Source: Apostichopus japonicus (taxonomy: Eukaryota; Echinodermata; Holothuroidea; Aspidochirotida; Stichopodidae). Taken from it: a stretch of DNA of 64,000 nt. A model generated the notes under the pieces. It had not been told where the DNA came from. It saw only the letters and a program-made list of their open reading frames with translations, and ran no database searches. The position numbers and the translations under genes were made by a program. The stretch is from positions 23,379,564 through 23,443,563 of the forward strand of contig NC_092571.1 of assembly GCF_037975245.1 (NCBI RefSeq), written 5' to 3'. Positions within the stretch are counted from its first letter, which is position 1. Each line of letters opens with the position of its first letter. Of the stretch, positions 45,659 to 57,147 are shown piece by piece.

Positions 45659-48600
45659 CCGCAGTCAACCAATCAACCGTATCTCATTTGCAATGCTGAG
45701 TTAATGTAAACAGAGGTTATTAGTTCGTGTATGTAAAAGTGATTGAAAATACCGTGTTAACAACCTAACATGTCTCTAGTACACGCATGACCTGTCGTTT
45801 GGAAAGGAACGATAGCTTAATTACACGTTAGTAACACCATACAACCTTAAAACTGCATGAGAGGGTGGTTAGCACACCTATATGTGGTTTATTAAATATT
45901 CACACAGTTATTTTATTACGTGTATATTGTTAGTTACGGTATATATGGCTCACTTCAATGTGTGTATGGTAGAGAGGTTGGGGTGGGGGGGGGGGGTTCG
46001 GGTTGGGGTGGGATGGGATGGGAGACGTTAGGGTAAATATGTCGGGTTGGGGTGGGAGAGGTTAGGGTAAATATGGGACTTGAAACGACGATAAAATCAT
46101 CGTACTTTGTACTAAATGTACCTATTGGCATCATACATCGGTAGATCATTACTTTATGACAACGTGACAGTTTTCACGAGTGCGGAGAAGTATCCGGACA
46201 TGTCGCTGGCACGAAGTAAATTTCCCAAATTCCCCAGGCATTAGTAAAACTACATTGTATTTTAAACAAAAGGATGGGTGTGAATATAGGTAACTACCGG
46301 TATATTGTAATACCAGTACAAATCCGAACACACATTACGTGGATCTTACGCTAGCGTTCAAAGGTGACAATTACTTATTACGATTAAATTTCCCTGAAAT
46401 GAGTACACCAGAAAAAAATAACACGGTTGATTTATCTTTACTAGGCCTATATGATTTCAGTAAGCCGAATCAATGTTCTTTCGGCCAGGTACCGTATTTT
46501 ATGGTCTTCTTCAGTTTTCTATTTATCTCTGTTGTTTTTTTTTCTATTTTTTTTTTGTTCAAAGTGAAAGTGGACATCAGTTGCTATAATATTGTATTAG
46601 ATAAGCATAATGCATCTCGTAGACTCTGATCTGGCATTTTTGGATGATTTAGATCACTTTCAACCATGTCTTATAAATATATTTATGGAGTCATTTGGTG
46701 GACAATTCCGTTATCTTCTGATGGTGAAACAGCTCAGATACAACATTAATCTTTGATGCATTTTAGCCAAAATAAATAATTATGATAAATATTGAAAAAT
46801 TTAACACTACGAACAAGGGAAAGCGGACAAGCTCTTTTCTTCCCCCACCCCCCCCCCCCCTCTTCAGCCCTTCAATGCTCCAACTAAAACTCCAAAAGGT
46901 GGTGATGAATTACAATAGTATAGGACCTCCCCTTTCCCCATCCCTAACGGTTCCATTCATTTGAATTTTATGACATTGTCCTATCTTTTCATTTATAAAC
47001 TGTCTAAATATCTGTCTGGGACGTCTATTTGAGAGGTTTATGCAAAATGTCGGACTCTTAGAATCTGTTCCTAAGTTAGTTTTAACCCTTCAGGGGTTAT
47101 ACATTCGATGTACGTTTTCTCGTATAATAATAATAATGTCAAATTTTGCTATTCTTATAGTATCTTCACAAATTAATCATTCATGGGTTTATGCTTATTT
47201 TCCCTAAAGTGAATAAATTTCTTTTTATCCATTTCATTTATTTATTTTGTTTTCACAACATGCATTTAAATGTTGCAGATATCAAATAACATGACGTAGT
47301 AGTGAATAATACATGAAGTGAAGGAAGCGGAACAATAAACTCTTGCGGGCTTGACGGGGTGCTCCTCTCCCTAACAACACTGAGAAAGAGAAGAGACCAA
47401 TCAAAAGTATATAAAGCAAAATACACAATAATATTCAAATAGGACAAAAGACTATAACAAAACCAAGAACAACCCCCCCCCCCCCTCCCCCCGGAAGTAC
47501 ATTTCAGTACAGCTGCTGAACACCTGTGTCTATGCAACAAATAAAAGAAAAAATCTTTGAAATTAATGCATCAAACGGAAAGGAAACTAAAAAAGTTGGT
47601 GTGGAAATGGAACGAATGGTATTATGATCTATCTTTTTACTTTCAGCATATTTTACCACAAATATGCTGCTTGCATATTCCCCTGTTCGCCTAGACAAGA
47701 ACTTCCTGCTGCGCTGATATGTGAGAGGAAAAAGTAACCTAAATCTGGTAATACCACTCTATACCCGACTCGGTTATTCGTTAGTAAGAAAAGAACTAAA
47801 TTTCCCGTGGTTTTATAATCAGAAGCTTCATTAATCTGTATTATTGTACGCTTGAGTGACTCTATATGGTGGGCAGCTTAGTCAGAAATTTATCCCATAT
47901 AACCGAATAAATTGCCCTAACATGCAACGACTAATAAATTTTGGACGTAAATTATTCCTGCATAGCATCGTCTGTGTTCTCATGCATGGTATAGAGACTG
48001 CACAGAGATATTCGTTAGTACGTTCGTTAATATAACGCTTATTTGTAACAGGAATTATCTAAAGATGTGAAATGCATCCCTGTATTGACAGCTGTATGTA
48101 ACAAAATGAAATATTTATTGTGTATATACTTTATAAGTATCTGTTTACTGATGGAAACAAACTCATATAATGTTTGATTTACATATAGAATTCGGAGAAA
48201 GAAAGTAGCGTTCCGTTATCGATTACATGCAACAGAAGAGAAACATATGTTATTATATGCGTACATCCGACGGTGGTGTTATCGTTATAGTTAGCAACGC
48301 AAGTTGTTTGGTTTGGTTTTAGTGTCGTAGTCGTTGGGAGACGTTGACCTAGGGGGAGATGCAAGGTGTACACAACCCCTATCCCCCACCCCCACCCCCA
48401 CCACCACCCTTGGCAGCCTCGTCAAAGTCCATAAAGACTTATTCCTTATTCCTATTAACATCAAGAGTATTCCTCCCCCCCCCCCACCCCATTTTTGCTA
48501 TTTTCTTTCTTAAATTAACTCCAAATATGGCCTCTAACTGATAATACATCTGCTCAAACAGCGAATAAAATGAACTTGTTTTTTTTTAGGTACATAAGTG

Positions 48601-49225
48601 ACCGCTGTGTTTTGTTTTCATTTAACAGTTAAAGCCGCTCTGAAAAGCACTATATAAAAAAACACCAAAAACAAAACTTCGAATTTAAACATTGCCGTTG
48701 GAGAAGAATTTGAGGATGTAAAAAACAGAAAGACGTCGCTAAATAACGGGCATTTTCTTCGTCTCGAATTTCTAATTGATGTGCAGCTTTACAGGGTCGA
48801 AGCCAGGCTAGCGATTTTGTATAGAGTTACACCTCAGGCAGAAAATACAATTTATTTTGGTTAATGGCTATATACGGTATACCCTTTAATATTCTACGAA
48901 TATGGAAAGGATATACGTTGCTGGGCAAAATTATAGCTTTATGACGTGCAAAATGTGGCCTATCGGTAAGCTAGCATTGAAAAAGATTTAAATCATTTGG
49001 TTTTTGTTTTTGCAAAGACGACTCAATCTTTTGAATCAACTTAAAAAATTGCAACTTAACTTTCTCTCAGAATTTTGTAGTTTTCATTCCACTGTCAAGT
49101 ATTGCTGACAAAGGTCGAAAATACCAGTATGTTATTTAACACAGTACTAAATAAGGAGTCGTATCTTATTTATCTACTCTTGTTTATTATTATTATTTTC
49201 TTTGGAGTACACGGATGTATATATG

Positions 49226-49230
<5 letters not shown>
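45659..49230. other. No gene seen; G-rich and C-rich patches
   Basis: A G-rich array at about 45975-46075 repeats GGGTTGGGGTGGGA with AGACGTTAGGGTAAATATG. C-rich runs occur at 46845-46862, 47468-47492, 48368-48412 and 48475-48490. No splice-bounded exon recognised. Confidence 0.4.

Positions 49231-49300
<70 letters not shown>
49231..49300. repeat. (TA)n microsatellite
   Basis: About 35 TA units, serving as the insertion site of the hAT MITE to its right. Confidence 0.95.
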
Positions 49301-49303
<3 letters not shown>

Positions 49304-49634
49304 GGTTATAGCTAGGAGATTGTGAGTGCTGGTTAAATAAATTTGCGAAGCGTAGCGAGCGTAGCGAGCGAAGCTCTCGCATCTCACGGCCGGGGGTCCA
49401 GGGGCCCGCTTAAGGGCCCCTGGTGGGGTCCAGGGGCAAATAACAGAAAAAGGTGACGTTATTATCATGTTTTACGGCAAGGGAAAGATAAATTTGTTAC
49501 TTTTGTTGTATTTCACAAGCATTTTACTATTTTTTGTGCCGGCCGGTGGACTGTTTATTCACTTCCAATGCCGGCCGGCAGGCGTGAGTGGCGGTTACCA
49601 CCGGCCGCCGCCGGCCGGCGTGGCTATAACCCTG
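49301..49634. mobile_element. hAT-like MITE inserted in (TA)n
   Basis: Ends CAGGGTTATAGCTAGG and (inverted) CAGGGTTATAGCCACG, sharing 12 bp before diverging. Inside are GCGTAGCGAGC repeats, complementary GGGGCCCGC/GGGCCCC words and GCCGGCCGG repeats. The flanks are TA-rich, so the duplication cannot be read with certainty. Confidence 0.75.
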
Positions 49635-49703
49635 AATATATAGAGTTGGTTGGTTGGCGTCTATCTTGGCGCAGAGTGCTCTATGTCCAGTGGACAGAGC
49701 GGA

Positions 49704-49852
49704 ATATATGTTGATACTAGTTGAGACTAGTGGAACACTAGTAGTTGTAACTCGGAGTTTCACGCGTTATAGCGGAGTTGTCTGACGATCGCTATAACGC
49801 GTGAAACTCCGAGTTACAACTACTAGTGTTCCACTATAGTCTCAACTAGTAT

Positions 49853-49862
<10 letters not shown>
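49704..49862. repeat. Near-perfect palindrome, 71-nt arms, 15-nt loop
   Basis: The left arm (49704-49774) is the reverse complement of the right arm (49790-49862) with a single 2-nt difference (CACTAG versus CACTATAG). The loop is 49775-49789. The right arm runs into a (TA)n tract (49857-49928). It contains the hammerhead candidate across loop and right arm. Confidence 0.92.
49776..49821 (+). ncRNA. Hammerhead ribozyme candidate
   Basis: In order: AGTTGT (stem I), CTGACGA (first core box, consensus CTGANGA), TCGCTATAACGCGT (stem II: CGC pairs GCG, closing T-T mismatched), GAA, then ACT-CCG-AGT (stem III, starting with the last A of the GAAA box), T (cleavage position, GTT triplet), ACAACT (stem I partner, six pairs with AGTTGT). 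Both conserved core boxes and all three stems are present in the right order and spacing. The mismatched first pair of stem II and the competing long palindrome are weak points. Confidence 0.5.

Positions 49863-49928
<66 letters not shown>
49857..49928. repeat. (TA)n microsatellite
   Basis: About 35 TA units next to the palindrome. Confidence 0.95.
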
Positions 49929-49929
<1 letters not shown>

Positions 49930-49931
<2 letters not shown>

Positions 49932-50406
49932 TGCATTTCATGACAACGGAACTCCACGAACGCAATCCTATAGTAAATCCACTTTCTGCAAGGTTGATAC
50001 TGTAATTTCCCTAGAGAACTAGGGTGAATTATCTTAATGATGTCTATACCTTTCATTTTCTTTCTCTCTTTTTTTCCCCATCTTCTTCTCTTTTTCTTAG
50101 TATTTTTTTGTTACCATGATAGTCATAAATCAACAATAAGTTTATCCGTAGAACGTGACTTATAAAATTCAAAGTGAACATCGCTGTATGGCCTTTGGAG
50201 ATAATTAAAAGGTCATATCCGTTTTTATCTTCTCAAAACACGAACTTGTTCGTCAATTTGAGAAATAATTATTTCTAGAGATTAAATGATCAATAATAAT
50301 AATAAAAGCCAAGCTTCATGGAGAAGCCTATTCAGGTACTTGGTGGTTAAAGCTGATAAATTATAAATCTTGTTTCATGAAGTCCTGATGTGAAGTTGAT
50401 TAAGTT
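49930..50406. other. No gene seen
   Basis: AT-rich DNA with a pyrimidine patch at 50055-50100. No supported exon. Confidence 0.4.
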
Positions 50407-50735
50407 CAGGCGCGTATCCATGGGGGGGGGGCGTTGGGGGCGCGCGCCCCCCGGGTAAGGAAAAGAGGAGAGAAAAAAAAGAGAAGAAAAAAGGGAAAAA
50501 GAGGGAGAAAAAAGAAAAGGAGGAGAGGAAGGAAGGGAAAAGAAAAAGAAGAAAGAGAGAAAAAGGAGAAAAGGAGGAAGTAGAAGATAAACGCCAAGAC
50601 CTCGGGAAGAGAAAGAGGAACAGTCATAATTACAGCGCTGATCCCTATTATATACACAGGGTAGCCAGTGACAGATCGAAGATTACAGAGGGGACGTGCG
50701 CCTCACCCTACCCCTTACACCGACAACTTCATTTT
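50407..50735 (-). mobile_element. Partial hAT (5-bp family) copy: right end only, inverted
   Basis: Starts CAGGCGCGTATCCATGGGG and shows the family's right-hand 330 bp in reverse: C-rich block, purine tract, then CAGGGTAGCCAGTGACAGAT and CCTTACACCGACAACTTC. It stops abruptly at 50735 where another repeat begins. Confidence 0.85.
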
Positions 50736-50736
50736 T

Positions 50737-51390
50737 AGCTCATACCAGCATGCTGGTGTGAGCTATTGTTACAGTGCGGCGTCTATCACTCTATCACTCT
50801 ATCCGTCAACAATTGGTAAAACCGCTCCCACTCACACAGTATTTAATGGAATTTCATGAAACTTGGACACAAGGACCATTGGGTATAGGGCCATCAGAGA
50901 TGGTCCGAAATTTGGGGTCAATGGTCACCTGTGGGCCGTAATGGGCCATTTTGTGGAAATACGCAAAATGCTTCTTCTCCTACAGATTCCATGGTACAAT
51001 GTTGAGGGTTTGTCACGATAGTACTATGGAAGTTTTACCTTCAGGGTGTTCATGAATTTGAGATCAAAGATCAACTAGGGGTCTTTTGTGGCCCGGGCCG
51101 CCGCCCTATATTTTCAAATTGCTCCTGTTCGTACAGTGTATGGCCAGTTATAATGAAACTTGGTCACAACGTTCCTCGGGATGAGGGTTATGAGGGGTGT
51201 TCGGAAAATTGAGGTCAAATGTCATTTAGGGGGTCATCACGGGTCATTCTTTGTAATATTTTCAAATATCTCAGTCTCCTCAAGTTTTTGATGGATCATA
51301 TTCAAAGTTGAACTGATGATTGTTGGATTGTGTATGAATAAGATGATGCCTAATAATTTTTGGTCAAAAGTTAATTAATTACAATTAATC
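50737..51390. repeat. Dispersed repeat starting with an AGCTCA hairpin
   Basis: Opens with AGCTCATACCAGCATGCTGG followed by TGTGAGCT (a perfect-looking hairpin). It then carries modules with GAAACTTGGACACAA (50860) and GAAACTTGGTCACAA (51155), and parallel GGTCAATGGTCACC / GGTCAAATGTCATT phrases about 300 bp apart. It resembles repeats seen in many marine invertebrates. The family is not identified. Confidence 0.55.
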
Positions 51391-51653
51391 CCCATTGTTT
51401 AAAAAAATCTGAGCCTTCACCTTTTGCCAAAGCTCCTTTAATTTGTCTCCCAGTCTCTGCAGTGTTTGTTTACATTTGTGGTTAAGCTCTGCAGAGGCTG
51501 TTAGTGGAATTAAAGCAGGACTGGGAGTTGTTATTAACTGTTGAACTGTAAGCATGAGAGCCCTATAGCCAATCAGCACTTGCCGATTCTTAGAAGTCTT
51601 TGAGCCTGAGGTATGTAGGCAGCCAGCCAAAATTTTGGCAAGGAGTGCTTCAG

Positions 51654-54314
51654 TATGGAACGCGAAAAGGGCAACCATATTTCGTTGTCTAAACTAAGTT
51701 TGTTGCAGTCTAAACTAAAGTTGTTGCTGCTGTTTTACCACGTTGTTGCTCAAACTCACGTTGTTATTTTAACTTCCGTTGTCTAAACATACGTCGTTGT
51801 CTAAACTTACGTTGTTGCTATCGGCGCTGTTCAAAATTGCTCAACCGCGTAATGTAAACCAGAATGCAAAATGCATTGAGGTTTCGATGACTTCAGTACA
51901 CTAGAAAGGTGTTAGTATAAGCAGAACTAGCTGTTACTATAGAAATGGCCGAACCACCATTTTGATAAATTAAATAAACACAGGTCAGTCTACTGTACGT
52001 GGCTATACACACCTGCACCAAAAAAAATAGGGGTCTTGGAGGTCCAAGTCCATTTGGAGTCACCAAACGCAAACTTGTGGAAACCTTGTTTTATAAGCTA
52101 CCGTATCTCCCACAGCCAGCCTATCAGATAACATGTGCGTTACAACTCATACGAATAGGAGGCTGCACGGTAAACAACTTTTAAAATGTTATGTTATACT
52201 TATAGGCTATGCATATACGCTGTGAATGTCGGAAATCAAGTACAACGTCGAGTGTCTAGACAAAGTACCAGCATAAAAATACTGCACTTTTAAACTGATT
52301 TCATTGAGCCCCTCCAACAATTTGTAGAGATAATCTGGGAATGTCGGTAATCAAGTAAAACGAGTGTCGAGACAAAATGCCAGCATAAAATACTGTACTT
52401 AAAATTAAATTATTGAACCATTACATGATGTCTGGATATGTTGTGAATGTCGGCAATCAAGTAAAACGAATGACAGTAATATTACTAAAGACAAACTTTT
52501 TCGTCCCGATCGAACACCAATTGCGTTTATTATATGACCTATACTTTTACTAGTGTTTATAGTTGAGAAGATGCGATCTTATCACTGCCTGTACTTTGTG
52601 AATGCTCTACACAATATATATATGGCGACCTTCATTTCGCCTGCCCTGCCACTCTTTCCTCCTCTCCAACTCCGTATATAGTACCTCGATGCTTTGACCT
52701 GCAGCGATTTTACCAGCTACCCCAACTCTTCAAATATCCCCGCAAATGTAGTGTGCATATCTCGCTAAATTACACGCAATTTGTATTAGGCCTGTTCAAA
52801 CTTCGGAGTTTCAACTGCACATGCGCATATCCTGAAAATTTGTGGAGAAAAGATCATATCACCTTACCTACAACACATAGCCTTAGTCAAAACTCGAGTG
52901 TATCTTGGATGATTCGTTTCTTGCATAACATGTTAGCTGGTTTTTTGGTCTAAAATTCTTAACAATGCTGAGCGAGGTTTGTGTATATTCCATTTACAAC
53001 ACAATCCCTTTCGCAAATCGAAACTCCGAACTGGATTGGTGTTACGAATGAACTTGCTTGGCGGGTTTAGTAAACTAGTTCTGTGAGTCATATTGCCTAC
53101 GTACTTCAATACTGTGCCCCTCTTGTTACTCACGAAGCGCAGACTACATCCAACCATAGAGCAACTGATCCAACATTTACCCTGGATGCTTTTCAGTATT
53201 TGGAAACAACCAACTCCACGAAAATTATAGTATTTAAATAACATTTTTACGCAATGTCGAAACTTCAATGACTACTTTTGACGATGTATGACTGCAGTAG
53301 TTTATGCACACGAATTAGTGTTGCACCAGAATCATGACTTGAAGCACGTGTCAAAGGGACCGCAAAACTTTACGCAAGTTTGCAACGAAGAAATAACTGT
53401 GGTATAAATGCACATTTTACATTATCAACTCTCAAAAGGGAGAGAACATAACATACTGTGAGATTTAAAGTCCTTTTTCAGTATCAGAGATGTTGTGGTA
53501 GCTTCCCGCAAAATTCATAGATTGTCTCAACTCATAACTTTCTGTGATAAAACAATTATTCAAATATGACATTAACAATATAAATGTAAATAACGTCCTC
53601 GGAGTTGTATCAGCTATCATGTAAATATCGTTAGCAACGTGATTTTGTTCGACAAATCAGGTTGTTAAGGATATTTACATGGCTGTTGCTACAAATCCGG
53701 CATGACATTAACGATTACCCCCCCCCCCCCCCTTTTCGCGTTACATAGTTAAACCATCATACTTTGCGTTCATTGAGCACTGAAGATGCAAGCATGTTTG
53801 CAGACAATGGGTAAGGGACTATTAACCAAACAAATCTAGGGAAATTTGAGAAAACATCATTAGCTGTATTTAGCATGAAAACCTCTGTAATAGATATGTT
53901 GTTAGCACTGCACGGAAGCAACTTGCGGTTGATTGTTATAATTTTTTTGAAAAGAAAGAATGATGTTCGTTCACAATGTGTTCACAACGGAACTTTAGAT
54001 AGCAACGAAAGTGTAGACATCAACGTGAGTTTAGACATCAACCGTAAGTTAACGTAGCAACGAAAGTTTTAGACATCAACGTGAGTTTAGACATCAACCG
54101 TAAGGTTTATAAATCAACGTGAGTTTAGACATTAAGGCGCGTTTAGTCGTCAACGTGACTTTAGACATCAACGTAAGTTTAGACATCAACGACCAACGGC
54201 AACATGGTAAACTAGCAGCAACAGCTTTAGTTTAGACAGCAACAAACTTAGTTTAGGCAACGAAACAAACTTAGTTTAGGCAACGAAATACGGTTGCCCT
54301 TTTCGCGTTCCATA
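51654..54314. mobile_element. 2.66-kb transposon with TCTAAAC motif arrays and 6-bp duplication
   Basis: Ends TATGGAACGCGAAAAGGGCA, inverted at the other side; the match continues past AACC, TATTTCGTTG and CTAAACTAAGTTTGTTGC. CTTCAG flanks both ends (51648-51653, 54315-54320). Subterminal arrays of an about 18-nt motif (GTTTAGACATCAACGTGA and its complement, with variants GTTGTCTAAACT) fill 51685-51810 and 53995-54275. The interior has a three-copy repeat at 52221-52480. No recognisable coding region. TATGG ends with a 6-bp duplication fit no superfamily I can name with confidence. Confidence 0.78.
52221..52480. repeat. Imperfect tandem repeat, about 110 bp, three copies
   Basis: Units begin with GTGAATGTCGGAAATCAAGT at about 52222, 52337 and 52443 and share ACAAAATGCCAGCATAAAAT-like text. 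Inside the 51654-54314 transposon. Confidence 0.75.
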
Positions 54315-54423
54315 CTTCAGGTCTGCTCAGGTAGAGGGGAGAAAGTTTAATAGGGTAGGTCAGTGGTATTGTTTGAGAGAGTGGGTAAAACAGGATTAAA
54401 AGGGGGAAAATAGGAATTATAGC

Positions 54424-54580
54424 CAGTGGTGTGGCCAGTATTCTGCTAACGGAGGGGGGGTATCCCTCATGGGCCCAAAATTGGTGGAATCTGAAAAATG
54501 GCCTGAAATTTGGTGGGCCATAAAGTTTTGTGGGCCCTACATTTTTAAGCTCGAAAAGGTATGAGCTTCTGCACCATTGG
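54424..54580. mobile_element. Possible small MITE
   Basis: Left CCAGTGGTGTGGCCAG and right (inverted) CCAATGGTGCAGAAGC are loosely alike. It replaces the expected right end of the adjacent hAT copy. Weak. Confidence 0.3.
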
Positions 54581-54589
54581 TGATCTAGT

Positions 54590-55905
54590 TGACGTTTCCA
54601 TTTTTCCTCTCTCACTAATGTATCTATATATATATACTATATATGGTCTAGCATAACGTGTGTGTGTGTGTATGGACGCCTTGAACAATTGTTCAATTGT
54701 GCAATGGAACCAACTGTGGCTGGTCTTGAACTCGACCGAGTCGTCGGGGAACATGACGCATTTCGGGAAGGGGCGACCGCCCCCCCCCCCCCGAGCTAAT
54801 TTTCTCTATGATATCGCTAGTAATTTAAAAATAGACAATGCTTAGATGCAACTTACAAGGCCTGGGAAGTGTCATTTCCAGCGAGCTGGGAGGCATTTTC
54901 GGCCAAAATTTTCTTGTACGCTTCGCGCCAACTCATGGTGGTGCTTCGCTTAGATAGTTTGCCTACAGGCTTCGCCCTTCCGTTGGCAAATTACTCGCTA
55001 CACGCCTGTTCGAATTTGTAAAGCAAAGAGCAGACATCACATAATATCAGTGAGCATGAAAATGCATGTTCAAAAATGAACAGCCTCAAAACTGTCTATG
55101 TGTGTAGTCAAAGGCGTAGGAGCCCAATTGGATTTGGGGGCTGTAACGACTTGCCCGAAAAATATAACCAAAATTTTTCGCGCGCGAAGCGCGCGTTCAA
55201 CATGTTAATGTCAATATCATATTAGCAACCATAGGTCATTACATCGCATGGCATCGTGTACCGTACGGTCCGTGAAAGTTGCGCAGTCATCCGCAGGATG
55301 CTAATGTAAACAACCAAATGTCTTATGTAGATGGAGAAAAAGCACGGTGGTCCAATTATGTCAAAACTCTCTTTTACAGTAGTAATGGCGAATAAGTCTG
55401 CCAAGCTTAGAACTTTATTTTAATTACCAAGGAGATAATTTTTAAATTATTCATTTATTCTCAGCATATTGCCCGAATTTTCAGGGGAACAAGTTTGGTT
55501 GGGGGGGGGGCGGGGGGGGGGGGGGTGCAGCCCCCGCCTCCTACGCCTATGTGTGTAGTGTTCGGGTTCGAAATATCTGATATCGGAAATATCTCGTATT
55601 TTTCATTTCCTTCAACCAAGTTTTATAATTGCCGTTATAAGAGGTTGTAATATTTGTACACCAATAAATTAACTGTGTCTGAATTTTCGAAAACTTCCTG
55701 ACCAACATTCTTCATCATACTTCCCTCTACTCGTAGCAATTTTGACCTGTCTGTCAGGGGTTGAAGGAGTTTTTTCTATATTGGTTGTCCATAGATTGAA
55801 TTTTGTGCAACATTATGTATATGTTTTGAAGTGATTTTCTTCACGAGAAATGTGAATTTTCAAATTCTGAACAAATAATGGGCTTTAAACTTTGAAAAGT
55901 GGGGC
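54590..55905 (-). mobile_element. hAT (5-bp family) copy, inverted, both ends lost
   Basis: Reading on the minus strand it follows the internal order of the 43878 and 57148 copies: the CTATGGACAACCAATATAGA region, the CACATAGGCGTAGGAGGC block, the second head with a hairpin module (54914-54957), the C-rich block, then GTGAGAGAGGAAAAATGG. Neither terminal CAGG sequence is present. Confidence 0.85.
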
Positions 55906-57142
55906 AACCATATATCGAGTTGCTATGTGTGAGGTTTGAACCGTTTGTTAACGTCCGTTGCAGTACAACGGAGTATTCCGTACCAAGGAAAATGTGGACC
56001 TTTGTAAATAGGGGCAACACAGTCACCCACCGCATCCAAACTCCTCCCCGCCCCACCCCTCCCCCACACCTCACTCCCTCTCAAACTATAAACTTAGAGC
56101 TATACGTTAGCAAGCAAACTGACTTATACCAACTAAAAAGTTTGAACCCTGAAACAGGTATACAACTGCCAGTAAAAGAACGGAACTTAACAATACCAAA
56201 CTTTCTTGCGAACTATACTAACATCCCAGCGACGAACAAGCCATGCTGCATTGGAGACTATACATGCATGCAAGAACTGTAATAATAGCGTCAGTTTATG
56301 ACCTTTCTTAAAATTTGATGAAGCGATTTATTTCTCGTTTGTATGTTTTGTTCTGTTATAAGATGTTATGCATGTCACGTCTCATTTGAGACTCGCATCC
56401 CCCAGACCTATATTTTTACAAAGAAACGACTAAAATTTCCTAACAACATAGATCATGCGTTGGATAACTATATAACACGACCTCTTTTATGAGCATGGGT
56501 TGCTTTTTATCTGTCCTAGAAAACAACAGTTTTTTATGATTTCCTGTAAATTTCCTATTAAGTAGACATACAAGAATGGAACGTGTGTTATATTATATTA
56601 TAGCGACATTTAACGAACGTATGTTTACGTAACATAATAAGTAATTAACGTAATTTATCATCCATGAAGCAGTACTCTATACCCTAATTATTGAAACATT
56701 GCTAGTGACTTTTTTTTTTGTGAATATTTAATGATCACCATAACCATTAAGTTCTTTGGGAATTCTTTTAAATTCATTTGTTTTCTATTTGCAGAATTTG
56801 CAATGTCACTTGGCTTCACCTCAAATCTGTCATAATTTGTTAACCCTCGCCAAACAGGTGTATGTTTTCTAGAGACAAAGGAAATTACTTCGATCGTTTA
56901 ATCATTAACATATTCTTACTGACTTCTTTCATGACATGTTTCACAGCAGATATGACGTCACGTCCACCTTTTAAATACAATTAAGAGAGAGAGAGAGAAA
57001 AATAGTTAGTGTATGCAATTCTGACGAGAGGGTGGGTCAGGAGGGCGTAACGCACCGGGCCGGAGGTAAATTAGTGGATCAAGTGTATACATGTAAATGT
57101 GGATTTGGTCAGGGTTAACGTATACCATTACAAAAATGATTG
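55906..57142. other. No gene seen
   Basis: AT-rich DNA with a C-rich patch at 56040-56080. A plus-strand open frame reaching 56280 begins in hAT sequence and shows no domain; I do not call it. Confidence 0.4.
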
Positions 57143-57147
57143 ATATC

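Noticed and set aside
45965-46080. Telomere-like or G-quadruplex array
   Set aside because: TTAGGG appears only within a GGGTTGGGGTGGGA-type local duplication; not a telomeric repeat. G-quadruplex potential is possible but not distinctive.
51385-51678. 97-codon minus-strand open frame
   Set aside because: It begins inside the terminal repeat of the 51654 transposon and crosses its boundary; no domain recognised.
55899-56282. 127-codon plus-strand open frame
   Set aside because: It starts in decayed hAT sequence, contains a C-rich low-complexity run, and shows no recognisable domain or splice context.
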